Shown: positions 31,377 through 39,965, counted from the first letter of the stretch. The stretch is DNA of 64,000 nt from Kumtagia ephedrae (GCF_003012745.1 NZ_PXYK01000003.1:186001-250000); one strand, 5' to 3'. Notes: generated by a model from the letters alone, not told the origin. Program-made: numbers and translations.

Positions 31377-31989
31377 TTGGAATTAGATCGCGATCATCCA
31401 AATAGATTGCCGGTGTCATTGCAAATACGAGCACTGGGCAGCCGCCGGCCCCGCCACCCACGATGCGCGGTTCCAGCTTGTCGTAGTGAGTGGTTGAGCC
31501 GCCGAAGGTACTGGCATCGCGGCCGAATTCCACCCGGCGCCGGTGCAACCATTGCTGGAGTTCAGTCGAACGTGTGACGACTACTCCGACATCCGCGACC
31601 CTCAGATCGTAGAGCAGCCGGAAATTGTTCAAATCGCGGTCGTAGAACGGGTCCTTGTTGTTCCATTCGACTTCGAGCGCGATCTTGCCTTTGAAGCAGT
31701 CGACCTTGTGTGTCGGACTTTCGCTTTCAATCTCGTCGACCACGATCTTGGTCTCAAACTTCTTCTCGATCCAGCCGCGCTTGTAGAACTCGGAATCGAT
31801 GGCCGTCGCCGTCTCGGTCTTGCTTCCGCCTTTCGCCGAAATGGCGCTGTGTGGCAGCCGCGCCGAGGTGAGCACCTCGATGATGTCCCGCCACTCATCC
31901 GCATGGCCAAATTGCAGGATCGTTCGTGCATTGCGCCAGTCGTAACAGTCCCAGCCAGCGATCAGATCGATTTTCGGTAGCCTGCTCAT
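31369..31989 (-). CDS. BglII/BstYI-type type II restriction endonuclease
   Basis: The protein has 206 residues. KIDLIAGWDCYDWRNARTIL is a typical family start. The catalytic core is D97-x8-E106-x-E108 (VDCFKGKIALEVEWN), with the same spacing as the D-x8-E-x-Q active site of BglII as I recall it. It also has the following NKDPFYDRDLNNFRLLYD segment and VADVGVVVTRS. The gene overlaps the methyltransferase by four bases and is followed by the HEPN-like gene with an eight-base overlap. BglII/BstYI relatives cut AGATCT or RGATCY; this enzyme's site is likely GATC-containing, but that is an inference. Confidence 0.88.
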   Translation of the reverse strand: MSRLPKIDLIAGWDCYDWRNARTILQFGHADEWRDIIEVLTSARLPHSAISAKGGSKTETATAIDSEFYKRGWIEKKFETKIVVDEIESESPTHKVDCFKGKIALEVEWNNKDPFYDRDLNNFRLLYDLRVADVGVVVTRSTELQQWLHRRRVEFGRDASTFGGSTTHYDKLEPRIVGGGAGGCPVLVFAMTPAIYLDDRDLIPSD

Positions 31990-32630
31990 TCCGCAGCTTC
32001 GGCCGCCGAATTATAAGCATACGTCTTCCAGGTCGGCTTGTAGTCCTCGTCGGCCTGGTTGCCCCAGTAGGTCCAACCCGGCCGCGTTCCGCGCGCGAAC
32101 AGCTCCAGATACGGCCCCTTCGAGCAGCTTTCGATCAGGTCGTACTGCTCGTCGGGCTTGCGCGAATGCTCACGCTTGCGCGATGACATGTAGTTGACCT
32201 GGCTGCGGCCGGGGGCTTCGGTGCGGGCATTCTTGCCGCGCACGCCGAACAGCAGAAGTTCGGTCACGTTGCGGAAATAGAAGCCGACGCCGCGCCCGTC
32301 GGAGCCGCCGTCCTTCCGCACCTTGTGCCAGACGATGTTGGACTTGTACTCGAATCCCCACGCCTGCATCACGCGCAGCCCGTCGGGCAGAAGCGCGTTC
32401 GGGACCCAGAGATACAGATGCGCCGGCTGCTTGGTCAGTTCGGCGATCGGAAGCGCGCAGATGTCGTCCGTCGTCATGGTTCCGTAACGAGACAGACGGT
32501 GGTGCTCCGGGGCGACCTTGCCGGTGCGGTTGGTGAAGCGCCATGGCGGGTCGGCAAGCACGGTCTGGAAGCGCTTTCCGGCCGTTCTCTTGGCCAAATC
32601 GATGGCGGCATTCATCGCTTCGGCATTCAT
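31986..32630 (-). CDS. MT-A70 family DNA adenine methyltransferase
   Basis: ATG 32630 (MNAEAMNAAIDLAKRTAG) has AAGGGG eight bases upstream and is preferred to the upstream TTG, giving 214 residues. DPPW at 27-30 (VLADPPWRF) is the catalytic motif of N6-adenine MT-A70 enzymes. The YGTMTTDDICALPI, HLYLWVPNALLPDGLRVM, GVGFYFRNVTELLLFGVRG and SRKREHSRKPDEQYDLIE blocks are the rest of the family signature. It is the first gene of a three-gene operon with the endonuclease and the HEPN-like protein, and it should protect host sites from the endonuclease. No control (C) protein gene is present. Confidence 0.92.
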   Translation of the reverse strand: MNAEAMNAAIDLAKRTAGKRFQTVLADPPWRFTNRTGKVAPEHHRLSRYGTMTTDDICALPIAELTKQPAHLYLWVPNALLPDGLRVMQAWGFEYKSNIVWHKVRKDGGSDGRGVGFYFRNVTELLLFGVRGKNARTEAPGRSQVNYMSSRKREHSRKPDEQYDLIESCSKGPYLELFARGTRPGWTYWGNQADEDYKPTWKTYAYNSAAEAAE

Positions 32631-32835
32631 GACGATCCCCTTGAACTCGAACAAAAGCAGAACATATTGTGCGTGTCAAGATCGCACGATTCGGCGGAAG
32701 TGTCCGTTCTATTTGCCTGTTCCGCGCGACGTCGTCCCCAGATATGGCGCGTGGAGCGCCGTATTTCGGCGGCATGTAAACAAGCCCGCTGAAGTCCGCT
32801 ATCCTGTGCGTCCGTGCGAACCAAGAGCGACCGCC

Positions 32836-33093
32836 ATGGAAGACCTCGACCGTCTTGACGACATCCGCACAAAACTGATCGCAGCCAAGGAGACGCTGGA
32901 GCGGGCGCGCTACCGGGTCGACGCGCTCGATCTCATCCTGGAGGGCGTGAAGGACGAGAAAGTCCGCGGCGCCTGCCACGAGGTGTTCGGGCTGGCCGCC
33001 GAGCAACTGGATGCGTTGGACGACCGGCTCGACGAAATCTACCGGGACGTCTCGGCGATCGCCCGCAAGGCTCGCGACAAGGCGCCGGAGTAA
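32836..33093 (+). CDS. Small coiled-coil hypothetical protein
   Basis: The protein has 85 residues with AAGAG a few bases before ATG 32836. It is almost entirely charged heptad-like helix (DIRTKLIAAKETLERARYRV, then EQLDALDDRLDEIYRDVSAI), with no membrane segment or signal peptide. I recognise no family. It is the first apparently native gene downstream of the restriction-modification island, divergent from the methyltransferase and 206 bases away. It could belong either to the island or to the backbone. Confidence 0.65.
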   Translation: MEDLDRLDDIRTKLIAAKETLERARYRVDALDLILEGVKDEKVRGACHEVFGLAAEQLDALDDRLDEIYRDVSAIARKARDKAPE

Positions 33094-33219
33094 GGCCGGT
33101 ACTTCGTGTTCTGACGCCAGTCCCGTTGTCAGCATCCGTCAGGATTGTTTTCCCAAACTTATCCCCGCCCCTCCCGACCGGAGCGATAATACCGCCGCCT
33201 GTGCAGGAAGGAAGCGGCG

Positions 33220-34074
33220 GTGGACTGGGATGCGGCAATCGAGAAGAACAGGGAGGCGCTGAAGCGTATCCTCGCCATGCTCCTTTCCATGGCCGGGCTG
33301 GATCTCGGGGAACTCAGGGGACAGTTTACTTTGTTTCGGCAGAAGGGCACAGCCGCTTCAAGGTTTTCGCGGGCCGAAAAAAGTAAACTGTCCCCGGCAC
33401 TTGACCCGGTATTCACCCTGCCGCGCCATCTCCGCCGCGCCGTGGTCAAGCTGCTGTATCCGGCCGAGGCGGCGGTGCGGCGGCTGATCGTCGTGGCCGC
33501 GCGCGGCTTGGTGGTCGCCCTGCCGACGCCCCAACCGCACGAGATGAAACCCGCGATCCCGCGCAAGGCCGGCCGTCCCGGCGTGCCGGTGCCGGCGGAA
33601 AACCTCGCCCGGCGTGTCGCGTCGCTGCCCCTGCTCGATCCGCTGCGGATGCCCCGGCCTTGGAACGGCCGCACCTGGTGGGTCCCCAGGAGCGTGCCGC
33701 GCATCTCCTTTCCGGGCTACAGCGTGCCGTTCCGCATACCGCCCCCGCCGTCGCCCGACGATCCGGTCGATGCGACGCGGGTCGCCCTGCGGCTGGAGGC
33801 GCTGGCCGCCGCACTCGACGACCTGCCGGCCCAGGCAAGACGTTTCGCCCGCTGGCGGGCCGGCCGCGATGCCGCCCTCACGCAGAACAAAGGCCGCGCC
33901 GCCGGTACGCAAGACGGAAAAGCCGGCGGCACGCGCCGGTTCCAACGGATGCGGCCGCTGAAGCCCGGCCGCCCGCCGGGCTGGCGGCGAAAGCCCGTCC
34001 ACCCGGTGCACGAGGTGCTGAACGAACTGCACGGGCTTGCCTTCGACGCCCTGCAGCGCCCCGACACCTCGTGA
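33220..34074 (+). CDS. Hypothetical Pro/Arg-rich rhizobial protein carrying an inserted palindrome
   Basis: The protein has 284 residues starting at GTG 33220 with AGGAAGGAAG upstream. The N-terminus ([20 protein letters not shown], then LLSMAGL) and the long basic, proline-rich remainder resemble hypothetical proteins common in Mesorhizobium and relatives, but I know no function. A 79-base palindromic element (33317-33395) lies inside the frame and is translated as about 26 residues ([20 protein letters not shown] region) without breaking it. No domains, signal peptide or membrane segments are evident. Confidence 0.65.
   Translation: MDWDAAIEKNREALKRILAMLLSMAGLDLGELRGQFTLFRQKGTAASRFSRAEKSKLSPALDPVFTLPRHLRRAVVKLLYPAEAAVRRLIVVAARGLVVALPTPQPHEMKPAIPRKAGRPGVPVPAENLARRVASLPLLDPLRMPRPWNGRTWWVPRSVPRISFPGYSVPFRIPPPPSPDDPVDATRVALRLEALAAALDDLPAQARRFARWRAGRDAALTQNKGRAAGTQDGKAGGTRRFQRMRPLKPGRPPGWRRKPVHPVHEVLNELHGLAFDALQRPDTS
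33317..33395. repeat. Palindromic (REP/MITE-like) element inside a coding frame
   Basis: Left end GGGGACAGTTTACTTT (33317-33332) and right end AAAGTAAACTGTCCCC (33380-33395) are perfect inverted repeats. A second inner pair, TTCGGC and GCCGAA, extends the stem. The ends match the GGGGACAGTTTACTTT motif that I associate with elements mobilised by REP-associated (Y1) transposases in rhizobia. The element sits in frame within the hypothetical gene at 33220-34074. Confidence 0.75.
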
Positions 34075-34235
34075 CGGCGCCGCCGCCGGGCGTGAGAAGC
34101 GAAGATAGCCCCGCGGATTTTCCGCGGCGTGGCGACGACGGCGCTTGTGGCGGCGGCGCGATCGATCTAGCAACGGTTCTGCAAACAAGGCGGATCGAAC
34201 GTCCTTCTCCAATCCTCGCAGGCTCGGCTCGCACG

Positions 34236-35018
34236 ATGCGAAAGATGATAAAAGACTGGTCCGCATCGCTCTATCTCAAATTCGAGGACGAGCGGACGCG
34301 CCCGGCGCGCGACCTCCTGGCGCAGATCCCGCTGGAAAATCCGCGCCGGGTCGTCGACATCGGCTGCGGTCCCGGTAATTCGACCGAGCTGCTCGCCACC
34401 CGCTGGCCCGGGGCCGAGGTGAGCGGCATCGACACCTCGCCGGACATGATCGACAAGGCGCGGGCGCGGCTGCCCGGGCTGAGCTTCGCGCTCGCCGACG
34501 CCGCGGGCTGGGCGCCGGAAGAACCGGTCGACGTGATCTTCGCCAATGCCGTGTTCCAGTGGCTGCCGGACCACCCGGCGCTGCTGGTGAAGCTGCTCGG
34601 CCGGCTCGCGCCGGGCGGAGTGCTGGCGGTGCAGATGCCCGACAATCTCGGCGAGCCCTCGCACCGGCTGATGCGCGAGACGGCGGCGGCCGTGTCCTTC
34701 GCCGCCAAGCTGGCCGGCGCGGCGCGCGACCCGCTGCCGCCGGTCGCGGCCTATTACGATCTTCTGGCGCCGCGGGCGGCGCGCCTCGACATCTGGCACA
34801 CCGCCTACAACCATCCGCTCGCCGACGCGCAGGCGATCGTCGACTGGGTGAGTTCGACCGGGTTGAAGCCGTTTCTCGATCCGCTCGACGAGGAGGAGAA
34901 GCGGCAGTTCCTCGCCCTCTATCTCGCGCGCATCGCCGAAGCCTACCCGCCGCGCGTCGACGGCCGGGTGCTGCTGCGATTTCCCCGGCTGTTCATCGTC
35001 GCGCAGCGGGCGGCTTAG
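34236..35018 (+). CDS. tam: Trans-aconitate 2-methyltransferase
   Basis: ATG 34236 ([20 protein letters not shown]) gives 260 residues, the normal size; ATG 34245 is possible too. The opening W-x-x-x-x-Y-x-x-F-x-x-x-R-x-R-P is specific to Tam. The SAM-binding motif is [20 protein letters not shown], followed by [17 protein letters not shown] and [12 protein letters not shown]. Tam methylates trans-aconitate formed spontaneously from cis-aconitate, which removes an aconitase inhibitor from the cytoplasm. It is a single gene between two hypothetical or lipid-related genes. Confidence 0.93.
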   Translation: MRKMIKDWSASLYLKFEDERTRPARDLLAQIPLENPRRVVDIGCGPGNSTELLATRWPGAEVSGIDTSPDMIDKARARLPGLSFALADAAGWAPEEPVDVIFANAVFQWLPDHPALLVKLLGRLAPGGVLAVQMPDNLGEPSHRLMRETAAAVSFAAKLAGAARDPLPPVAAYYDLLAPRAARLDIWHTAYNHPLADAQAIVDWVSSTGLKPFLDPLDEEEKRQFLALYLARIAEAYPPRVDGRVLLRFPRLFIVAQRAA

Positions 35019-35204
35019 CATTCGTGGCGGACCATGGAGAGGCGACGGCAGCGGCGCGAGAGGCGGCGCCGCCCGGTTTTATGCTGCATCGCACCCTTTG
35101 CGGCGCGCTTAAATCGGCGTAAACGGGTGCGGCGCAATGTGACGCCGAAGCCGGGGCGGACCGGCGCGCGCTGATCGCGCGGATGTAAGGAAGTCTTGAA
35201 GAGC

Positions 35205-36317
35205 ATGCACCGCGTCATGATCAGCGGGATCGGCGTCCTGATCCCAGAAACCTCCATCGGCAACGACGAGCTGGTCGACAGCTTCAACACCTATGTCGAG
35301 GCCGAGAACGCGCGCCGCGCCGGCACCGGCGAGCCGCCGCTGGCGAAGTCGGCCGCCGATTTCATCGAGCACGCGTCGGGCGTGAAGTCGCGCCATGTGC
35401 ACACGCCGGACGGCATCCTCGACCCCGAGCGCATGGCGCCGCGCATCGCGCCGCGCGGCGACGACGAGCTGTCGGTCATGGCCGAGTTCGGCCTCGGCGC
35501 GGCGCGCCGGGCGCTCGACGATGCCGGGCTGGAGGGTGCCGACATCGACATGGTCATCTGCGCCGCCTCGCACCACCAGCGGCCTTATCCGGCCATCGCC
35601 ATCGAGATCCAGAGCGCGCTAGGCGCGCCGGGCGCGGCCTTCGACATGGGGCTCGGCTGCTCGTCGGCCGCCGCCGGCCTGCATGTCGCCGCCAATCTGG
35701 TGCGCTCGGGCGCGCAGCGGCGGGTGCTGGTGGTGACGCCGGAGATCATCACCGGCCATCTCGATTTCCGCGACCGGCAGACGCATTTCATCTTCGGCGA
35801 CGCCGCCACCGCGCTGGTGGTGGAGCGGCTGGAGGAGCGGCCCGGCCGCTTCGAGGTCATCGACACGCGCGGCTGGACACAGTTCTCCAACAACATCCGA
35901 ACCAATTTCGGCTTTCTCCTGCGCGCCGGGCTGGACGATCCTTCGGCCATTCCCGCCAAAGGCAATCTCATCAAGCAGGTCGGCAACAAGGTGTTCAAGG
36001 AAGTGACGGTGGCAGGCCACCGCTTCATCGTCGACTTCCTGGCCGAGCACGGGCTGACGCCGCACGACATAAGACGTTTTTGGCTGCACCAGGCCAATGC
36101 GCGCATGAACGCCATGATCCTGCGGCTGTCGTTCGGCCACGACGTCGGCCCCGACCGCGCGCCGATGGTGCTCGACCGGCTGGGCAACACGGCGGCGGCC
36201 GGGGCGGTCATCGCCATGCAGGAGAACCACAAGGACATGGAGCGCGGCGACTGGGGTCTGCTATGCGCCTTCGGCGCCGGCTATTCGATCGGCGGCGGGC
36301 TGCTGAGGATGATGTAG
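35205..36317 (+). CDS. Beta-ketoacyl-ACP synthase III (FabH-like)
   Basis: An in-frame TTG lies at 35196, but ATG 35205 (MHRVMISGIGVLIPETSIGN) is the likelier start (370 residues). The catalytic triad of the thiolase-fold family III synthases is present: cysteine in FDMGLGCSSAAAGL, histidine in RFWLHQANARMNAMIL and asparagine in LDRLGNTAAAG. It is longer than housekeeping FabH (about 320), with an insert near the N-terminus (EAENARRAGTGEPPLAKSAA), which points to a specialised acyl substrate. It is followed 10 bases later by a MOSC gene, so the two may be co-transcribed. Confidence 0.88.
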   Translation: MHRVMISGIGVLIPETSIGNDELVDSFNTYVEAENARRAGTGEPPLAKSAADFIEHASGVKSRHVHTPDGILDPERMAPRIAPRGDDELSVMAEFGLGAARRALDDAGLEGADIDMVICAASHHQRPYPAIAIEIQSALGAPGAAFDMGLGCSSAAAGLHVAANLVRSGAQRRVLVVTPEIITGHLDFRDRQTHFIFGDAATALVVERLEERPGRFEVIDTRGWTQFSNNIRTNFGFLLRAGLDDPSAIPAKGNLIKQVGNKVFKEVTVAGHRFIVDFLAEHGLTPHDIRRFWLHQANARMNAMILRLSFGHDVGPDRAPMVLDRLGNTAAAGAVIAMQENHKDMERGDWGLLCAFGAGYSIGGGLLRMM

Positions 36318-36327
36318 GGGACACCTT

Positions 36328-36951
36328 ATGCTCGACCTGCCCATGCCGCCTGCCGGCGACGCCGCTTTCGACATCATTCCCGCCAGGAAGCTCGCCGGCC
36401 GCGTTGCCGGCCTCTATGCCGCGGCAGGCGATCATTTCGAGACCAGCGCGGCCGAAACGCTCGACCTCGCGCTGGACGGCATTCCCGGCGATTTCCATGC
36501 CGGCCCGACCCGGCGATCCGGCAGCCGCGAGCCTTGGTATCCGCGCGGTACCGAGATGCGCAACGAGCGGCAGCTGTCGATCGTCGCGCCGGACGAGCTG
36601 GCTGTCGTGGCCGGCCGCATGGGGCTGGCGGAGATACTGCCCGAATGGACCGGCGCCAACCTTCTGCTCGACGGCATCCCGCATCTGTCGATGCTGCCCG
36701 CCGGCACGCTGCTGTTCTTCAAGGGCGGCGCGACGGTGAAGATCGACGCGCAGAACGGCCCGTGCCGCTTTGCCGGCAAGCAGATAGCGGTCCGTGCCGG
36801 CATGGCCGACGAGGAGGCCGGCGCGCTGCTCTTTCCGAAGGTGGCGAAGCGCCTGCGCGGCCTAGTCGCCTGGGTCGAGAAGCCGGGCAGGGTGGCGCTC
36901 GGCGAGGAGGTGTCGGTGCGCGTGCCGGAGCAATGGATCTATCGGGCCTAG
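36328..36951 (+). CDS. MOSC-domain protein
   Basis: The protein has 207 residues. ATG 36328 has GGGGACA just before it. MOSC features are the GIPGDFHAGPT loop, the long beta-strand QLSIVAPDELAVVA, and the conserved cysteine in NGPCRFAGKQIA. MOSC domains handle sulfur for molybdenum-cofactor enzymes or are stand-alone amidoxime-reducing-type components; this protein has no added domains. It probably shares an operon with the FabH-like gene, with no obvious metabolic link. Confidence 0.88.
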   Translation: MLDLPMPPAGDAAFDIIPARKLAGRVAGLYAAAGDHFETSAAETLDLALDGIPGDFHAGPTRRSGSREPWYPRGTEMRNERQLSIVAPDELAVVAGRMGLAEILPEWTGANLLLDGIPHLSMLPAGTLLFFKGGATVKIDAQNGPCRFAGKQIAVRAGMADEEAGALLFPKVAKRLRGLVAWVEKPGRVALGEEVSVRVPEQWIYRA

Positions 36952-37006
36952 TTCGACGGCCGTCTCGATTGGGAGGGGTTGCCCGCAGACAGGTCGGATA
37001 CCGCCG

Positions 37007-37315
37007 CTACACCTCCTCGTCGTCCGGATCGAGCAGCCGGGTCGCCCGCCAGCGGGTCAGCATCGCATTGATCTGGTCGACGACGAAGAAGCGGGCGGAG
37101 TCGCGGTCGTAATCATCCTCGAGCAGCGCCTCGTAATCGGTATGGGTGTGGCGGACATGCGCCACCGTCGCCAGCCAGACCGCCACCGACGGCGGCAGCG
37201 TCTTCAGGTGCCTGGCATTGGCGTCGGCCCTGATCTTCTCCGTATCGGCATAAGGCGCCTGCGGCAGCAGCGCCGTCAGCACCTTGGCGATCGCCCGCTG
37301 CCGCTGCGTCGACAT
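37007..37315 (-). CDS. DUF2293-domain protein
   Basis: The protein has 102 residues. It starts at ATG 37315, sharing a base with the trmO stop. The conserved pattern IAKVLTALLPQAPYADTEKI, then VAHVRHTHTDYEALL and RDSARFFVVDQINAMLTRW matches DUF2293 as found in alphaproteobacteria. No catalytic site is recognised. The R-H-x-H-T-x-Y-D motif followed by a long helix suggests nucleic-acid or cofactor binding, but this is only a guess. It is co-transcribed with trmO. Confidence 0.87.
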   Translation of the reverse strand: MSTQRQRAIAKVLTALLPQAPYADTEKIRADANARHLKTLPPSVAVWLATVAHVRHTHTDYEALLEDDYDRDSARFFVVDQINAMLTRWRATRLLDPDDEEV

Positions 37316-37878
37316 CAGCTCGACCCGTCCCCGGATGTCTGGCCCTTGGCATAGGCGGCGTCCGGCACGGCGTCGGTCGAGGCGAAGTACGGCTTGATGT
37401 CGATGACCGGCGTTCCGTCGAGCACGTCGATCGCCTCCAGCGAAAGTACTCCCGAGGTCGGATCGACGTCGACAAGACGGACCACATGCAATCCGACCGG
37501 GTTGGGGCGCACAGGCGAGCGCAGCGCGAAAACGCCTTTCGATTGAACGGCATGCCGGGGTTTCTGCACAATCAGATTCCGCGGCGCATGATGCAGCCAG
37601 CTCAGAACGGCGACGTGGCTGGTCGCGGCAAGGCCTTCGAGCCCCGGCCGGTAGGCCGGGGCGATCTCCACCGTCGCGCCGCCGCCGCGCTCGCGCGCCT
37701 CGCGCATGTTCTTCGGGCAGTCCTCGCGCCGCTTCCAGGGCGAGCGGATCACGCCGATGAAGACCAGATGGGCGTCGCCAGCCTGCGCGGCGGGGTCCCC
37801 GGCCAGGGCCACCTCGCCGTCGCGCGTCTCGAACATGGCATCTTCCCCGAGCGGCATTTTCTTGTCCTCAAGCGACAT
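37315..37878 (-). CDS. trmO: tRNA (N6-threonylcarbamoyladenosine(37)-N6)-methyltransferase TrmO
   Basis: I choose ATG 37878 (MSLEDKKMPLGEDAM), giving 187 residues; GTG 37905 is an in-frame alternative. Core TrmO/TsaA motifs are present: FIGVIRSPWKRREDCPKNMR, GLEGLAATSHVAVLSWLHHA and GVFALRSPVRPNPVGLHVVRL (the S-x-x-R-P-N-P-I/V-G-L block that binds SAM). It methylates t6A37 in tRNA-Thr to improve ACY decoding. A DUF2293 gene follows with one-base overlap. The promoter region is shared with the divergent ArsR-methyltransferase gene and holds a palindrome. Confidence 0.9.
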   Translation of the reverse strand: MSLEDKKMPLGEDAMFETRDGEVALAGDPAAQAGDAHLVFIGVIRSPWKRREDCPKNMREARERGGGATVEIAPAYRPGLEGLAATSHVAVLSWLHHAPRNLIVQKPRHAVQSKGVFALRSPVRPNPVGLHVVRLVDVDPTSGVLSLEAIDVLDGTPVIDIKPYFASTDAVPDAAYAKGQTSGDGSS

Positions 37879-37903
37879 GGCTCTTGCAGTCGAACCTTTC
37901 TTC

Positions 37904-37923
37904 ACATAAAGATATGTTTATGT
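37904..37923. promoter_or_regulatory. Palindromic operator ACATAAA-N6-TTTATGT
   Basis: ACATAAA (37904-37910) and TTTATGT (37917-37923) are perfect complements around GATATG. The site lies 20 bases before the ArsR-methyltransferase ATG and 26 bases before the trmO ATG. Its size suits a dimeric ArsR winged helix, and the neighbouring regulator is the obvious ligand. ArsR-type regulators of the methionine/SAM cycle (SahR, SamR) use AT-rich palindromes of similar form, as I recall. Confidence 0.7.
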
Positions 37924-37942
37924 CTTGTTGGCTTGTACGTCC

Positions 37943-38947
37943 ATGCGCATAACCCTCGACCAGATGGTTGATATATTGAAGGCGGCGGCCGAATCCAGCC
38001 GGCTGCGCATCCTCGCGCTGATCTCGCGCGGCGATCTGACCGTCTCGGACATCACCGAAATCCTCAACCAGTCGCAGCCGCGGGTGTCGCGTCATCTGAA
38101 GCTGCTGATGGAGGCGGGGCTGGTGGAGCGCTATCAGGAAGGCTCCTGGGCGTTCTTCCGTATCTCCGACGACGAGGACATCCGCGAATTCGTTCAGGGC
38201 ATCGTCTCGCGCGTGCATGAACGCGACCCGCAGGTCGATCGCGATCTCGAGCGGCTGCATGCGGTGAAGCAGCGCCGCCAGGAGAAGGCGAGCGCCTATT
38301 TCAGCCGCAACGCCGCCTCCTGGGACCAGTTGCGCAGCCTGCATGCACCGGACCGGGCCGTCGAGGCGGCGCTGCTCGCCGCCGTCGGCAAGAAGCCGTT
38401 CCAGTCCATGCTCGACCTCGGCACCGGCACGGGGCGGCTGCTGGAATTGTTCGCACCGCTCTATCGCCGCGGCGTTGGCGTTGATCTCTCGCGCGAGATG
38501 CTGGCGGTGGCGCGCGCCAATCTTGATCGGGCAGGGGTGTCGCATGCGCAGGTGCGCCAGGGCGACATCTTTGCCCCGCCCGTCGAGCGTGACAGCTTCG
38601 ACCTGATCACCATCCATCAGGTGCTGCACTATCTCGAGGAGCCGGGGGCGGCGATCCGCGAGGCGGCGCGGCTGCTGCGCCCGTCCGGCCGGCTCGTCAT
38701 CGTCGACTTCGCGTCGCATGCGCTGGAATTCCTGCGCGACGACCATGCGCATCTGCGCCTCGGCTTCTCCGACCAGCAGATCGCCGAATGGTTTGCCGAG
38801 GCAGACCTCGACGTCGAGTTGGCGGAGGCCTTCGAGCCGCGCGTCGCCGGCGACGCGACGCTCACCGTGAAACTCTGGCTCGGCCGCGACCGCCGCATGC
38901 TGATCGCCGACCGCCCGAACACAGCGCTGCAGGGAGAAACCGCCTGA
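37943..38947 (+). CDS. ArsR-type regulator fused to a SAM-dependent methyltransferase
   Basis: ATG 37943 (MRITLDQMVDILKAAAES) gives 334 residues. Residues 1-100 are an ArsR winged helix (SSRLRILALISRGDLTVSDIT, NQSQPRVSRHLKLLMEAGLV). Residues 140-300 are a class I methyltransferase fold with motif I SMLDLGTGTGRLLELFAP, then GVDLSREMLAVARANL, FDLITIHQVLHYLEEP and GRLVIVDF. It ends by overlapping metF (TGATG). Since metF makes 5-methyl-THF for methionine synthesis, the methyltransferase-like domain may sense SAM or SAH rather than catalyse, which would make this a self-contained SAM-cycle regulator. Confidence 0.9.
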   Translation: MRITLDQMVDILKAAAESSRLRILALISRGDLTVSDITEILNQSQPRVSRHLKLLMEAGLVERYQEGSWAFFRISDDEDIREFVQGIVSRVHERDPQVDRDLERLHAVKQRRQEKASAYFSRNAASWDQLRSLHAPDRAVEAALLAAVGKKPFQSMLDLGTGTGRLLELFAPLYRRGVGVDLSREMLAVARANLDRAGVSHAQVRQGDIFAPPVERDSFDLITIHQVLHYLEEPGAAIREAARLLRPSGRLVIVDFASHALEFLRDDHAHLRLGFSDQQIAEWFAEADLDVELAEAFEPRVAGDATLTVKLWLGRDRRMLIADRPNTALQGETA

Positions 38948-39867
38948 TGAACCAGTTCCGTTTCTCGCGCCGTCCCGACATGGGCGGCAGGATTCGCGTC
39001 TCCTTCGAGTTCTTTCCGCCGAAAACCGACGAAATGGAGGAAAAGCTCTGGCAGACGGTGACGCGGCTGGAGCCGCTCGGGCCGCGCTTCGTCTCCGTCA
39101 CCTACGGTGCCGGCGGCTCGACGCGCGAGCGCACCGCGCGTACCGTCAGGCGCATCCTCACCGAGACGCGGCTCACGCCGGCTGCCCACATGACCTGCGT
39201 CGACGCGACGCGCGACCAGGTCGACCAGGTGGTCGCCGAATTCGCGGAGATGGGCGTGAAGCGCTTCGTGGCGCTGCGCGGCGATCCGGCCGAGGGCGTC
39301 GGCGCGCGCTACCGCCCGCATCCGGAAGGTTATGCCAATGCCGCCGAACTGGTCGGCGCCATGCGCGCCGTCGGCGATTTCGACATCTCCGTCTCCGCCT
39401 ATCCGGAAAAGCACCCGGAGAGCCCGGATTTCGCCACCGACATCGACATGCTGAAGCGCAAGGTCGACAGTGGCGCGACGCGGGCGATCACCCAGTTCTT
39501 CTTCGACAACGATCTCTACGAGCGTTATGTCGAGCGGGCGCGGCGGGCCGGCATCTATATCCCGATCGTGCCGGGCGTGCTGCCGGTGCACAATTTTTCG
39601 CAGGTCGCCAACTTCTCCTCGCGAGCCGGCGCGCATGTGCCGGCCTGGCTGGCCGAGCGCTTCGACGGGCTGCAGAAGGACCCGCAGACGCATGCGCTGG
39701 TGGCGTCGGCCGTCGCGGCCGAGCAGGTGATGGACCTGATGGAGCGGGGCGTCGAGGATTTCCACTTCTACACGATGAACCGCGCCGACCTGGTCTTCGC
39801 CATCTGCCACATGATCGGCATCCGGGCGCACGAGCCCGCCGTGGACGCAGGGTCGGCCGCCGCCTGA
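38947..39867 (+). CDS. metF: 5,10-methylenetetrahydrofolate reductase
   Basis: The protein has 306 residues. VSFEFFPPKTDEMEEKLW contains the active-site glutamate region, followed by FVSVTYGAGGSTRERT, HMTCVDATRDQV, VALRGDP, SVSAYPEKHPESPD and ITQFFFDNDLYERYV, all MetF landmarks. This FAD enzyme supplies 5-methyltetrahydrofolate for methionine synthase. It overlaps the ArsR-methyltransferase regulator by one base and is followed by a good terminator, so the two genes make a compact operon. The C-terminal part is complete. Confidence 0.96.
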   Translation: MNQFRFSRRPDMGGRIRVSFEFFPPKTDEMEEKLWQTVTRLEPLGPRFVSVTYGAGGSTRERTARTVRRILTETRLTPAAHMTCVDATRDQVDQVVAEFAEMGVKRFVALRGDPAEGVGARYRPHPEGYANAAELVGAMRAVGDFDISVSAYPEKHPESPDFATDIDMLKRKVDSGATRAITQFFFDNDLYERYVERARRAGIYIPIVPGVLPVHNFSQVANFSSRAGAHVPAWLAERFDGLQKDPQTHALVASAVAAEQVMDLMERGVEDFHFYTMNRADLVFAICHMIGIRAHEPAVDAGSAAA

Positions 39868-39889
39868 GCGGCAGAAGCTTCTCAAACGA

Positions 39890-39917
39890 AAAGGCCCGCC
39901 GTCGCCGGCGGGCCTTT
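39890..39917 (+). terminator. Terminator after metF
   Basis: AAAGGCCCGCC (39890-39900) pairs with GGCGGGCCTTT (39907-39917) around GTCGCC, ending in a short T-rich tail. It stands 22 bases after the metF stop. Confidence 0.85.
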
Positions 39918-39965
39918 CTCGTCTCTGGTACCGGAACCGCTCCGATACCCCCCAAACTCATGCGG

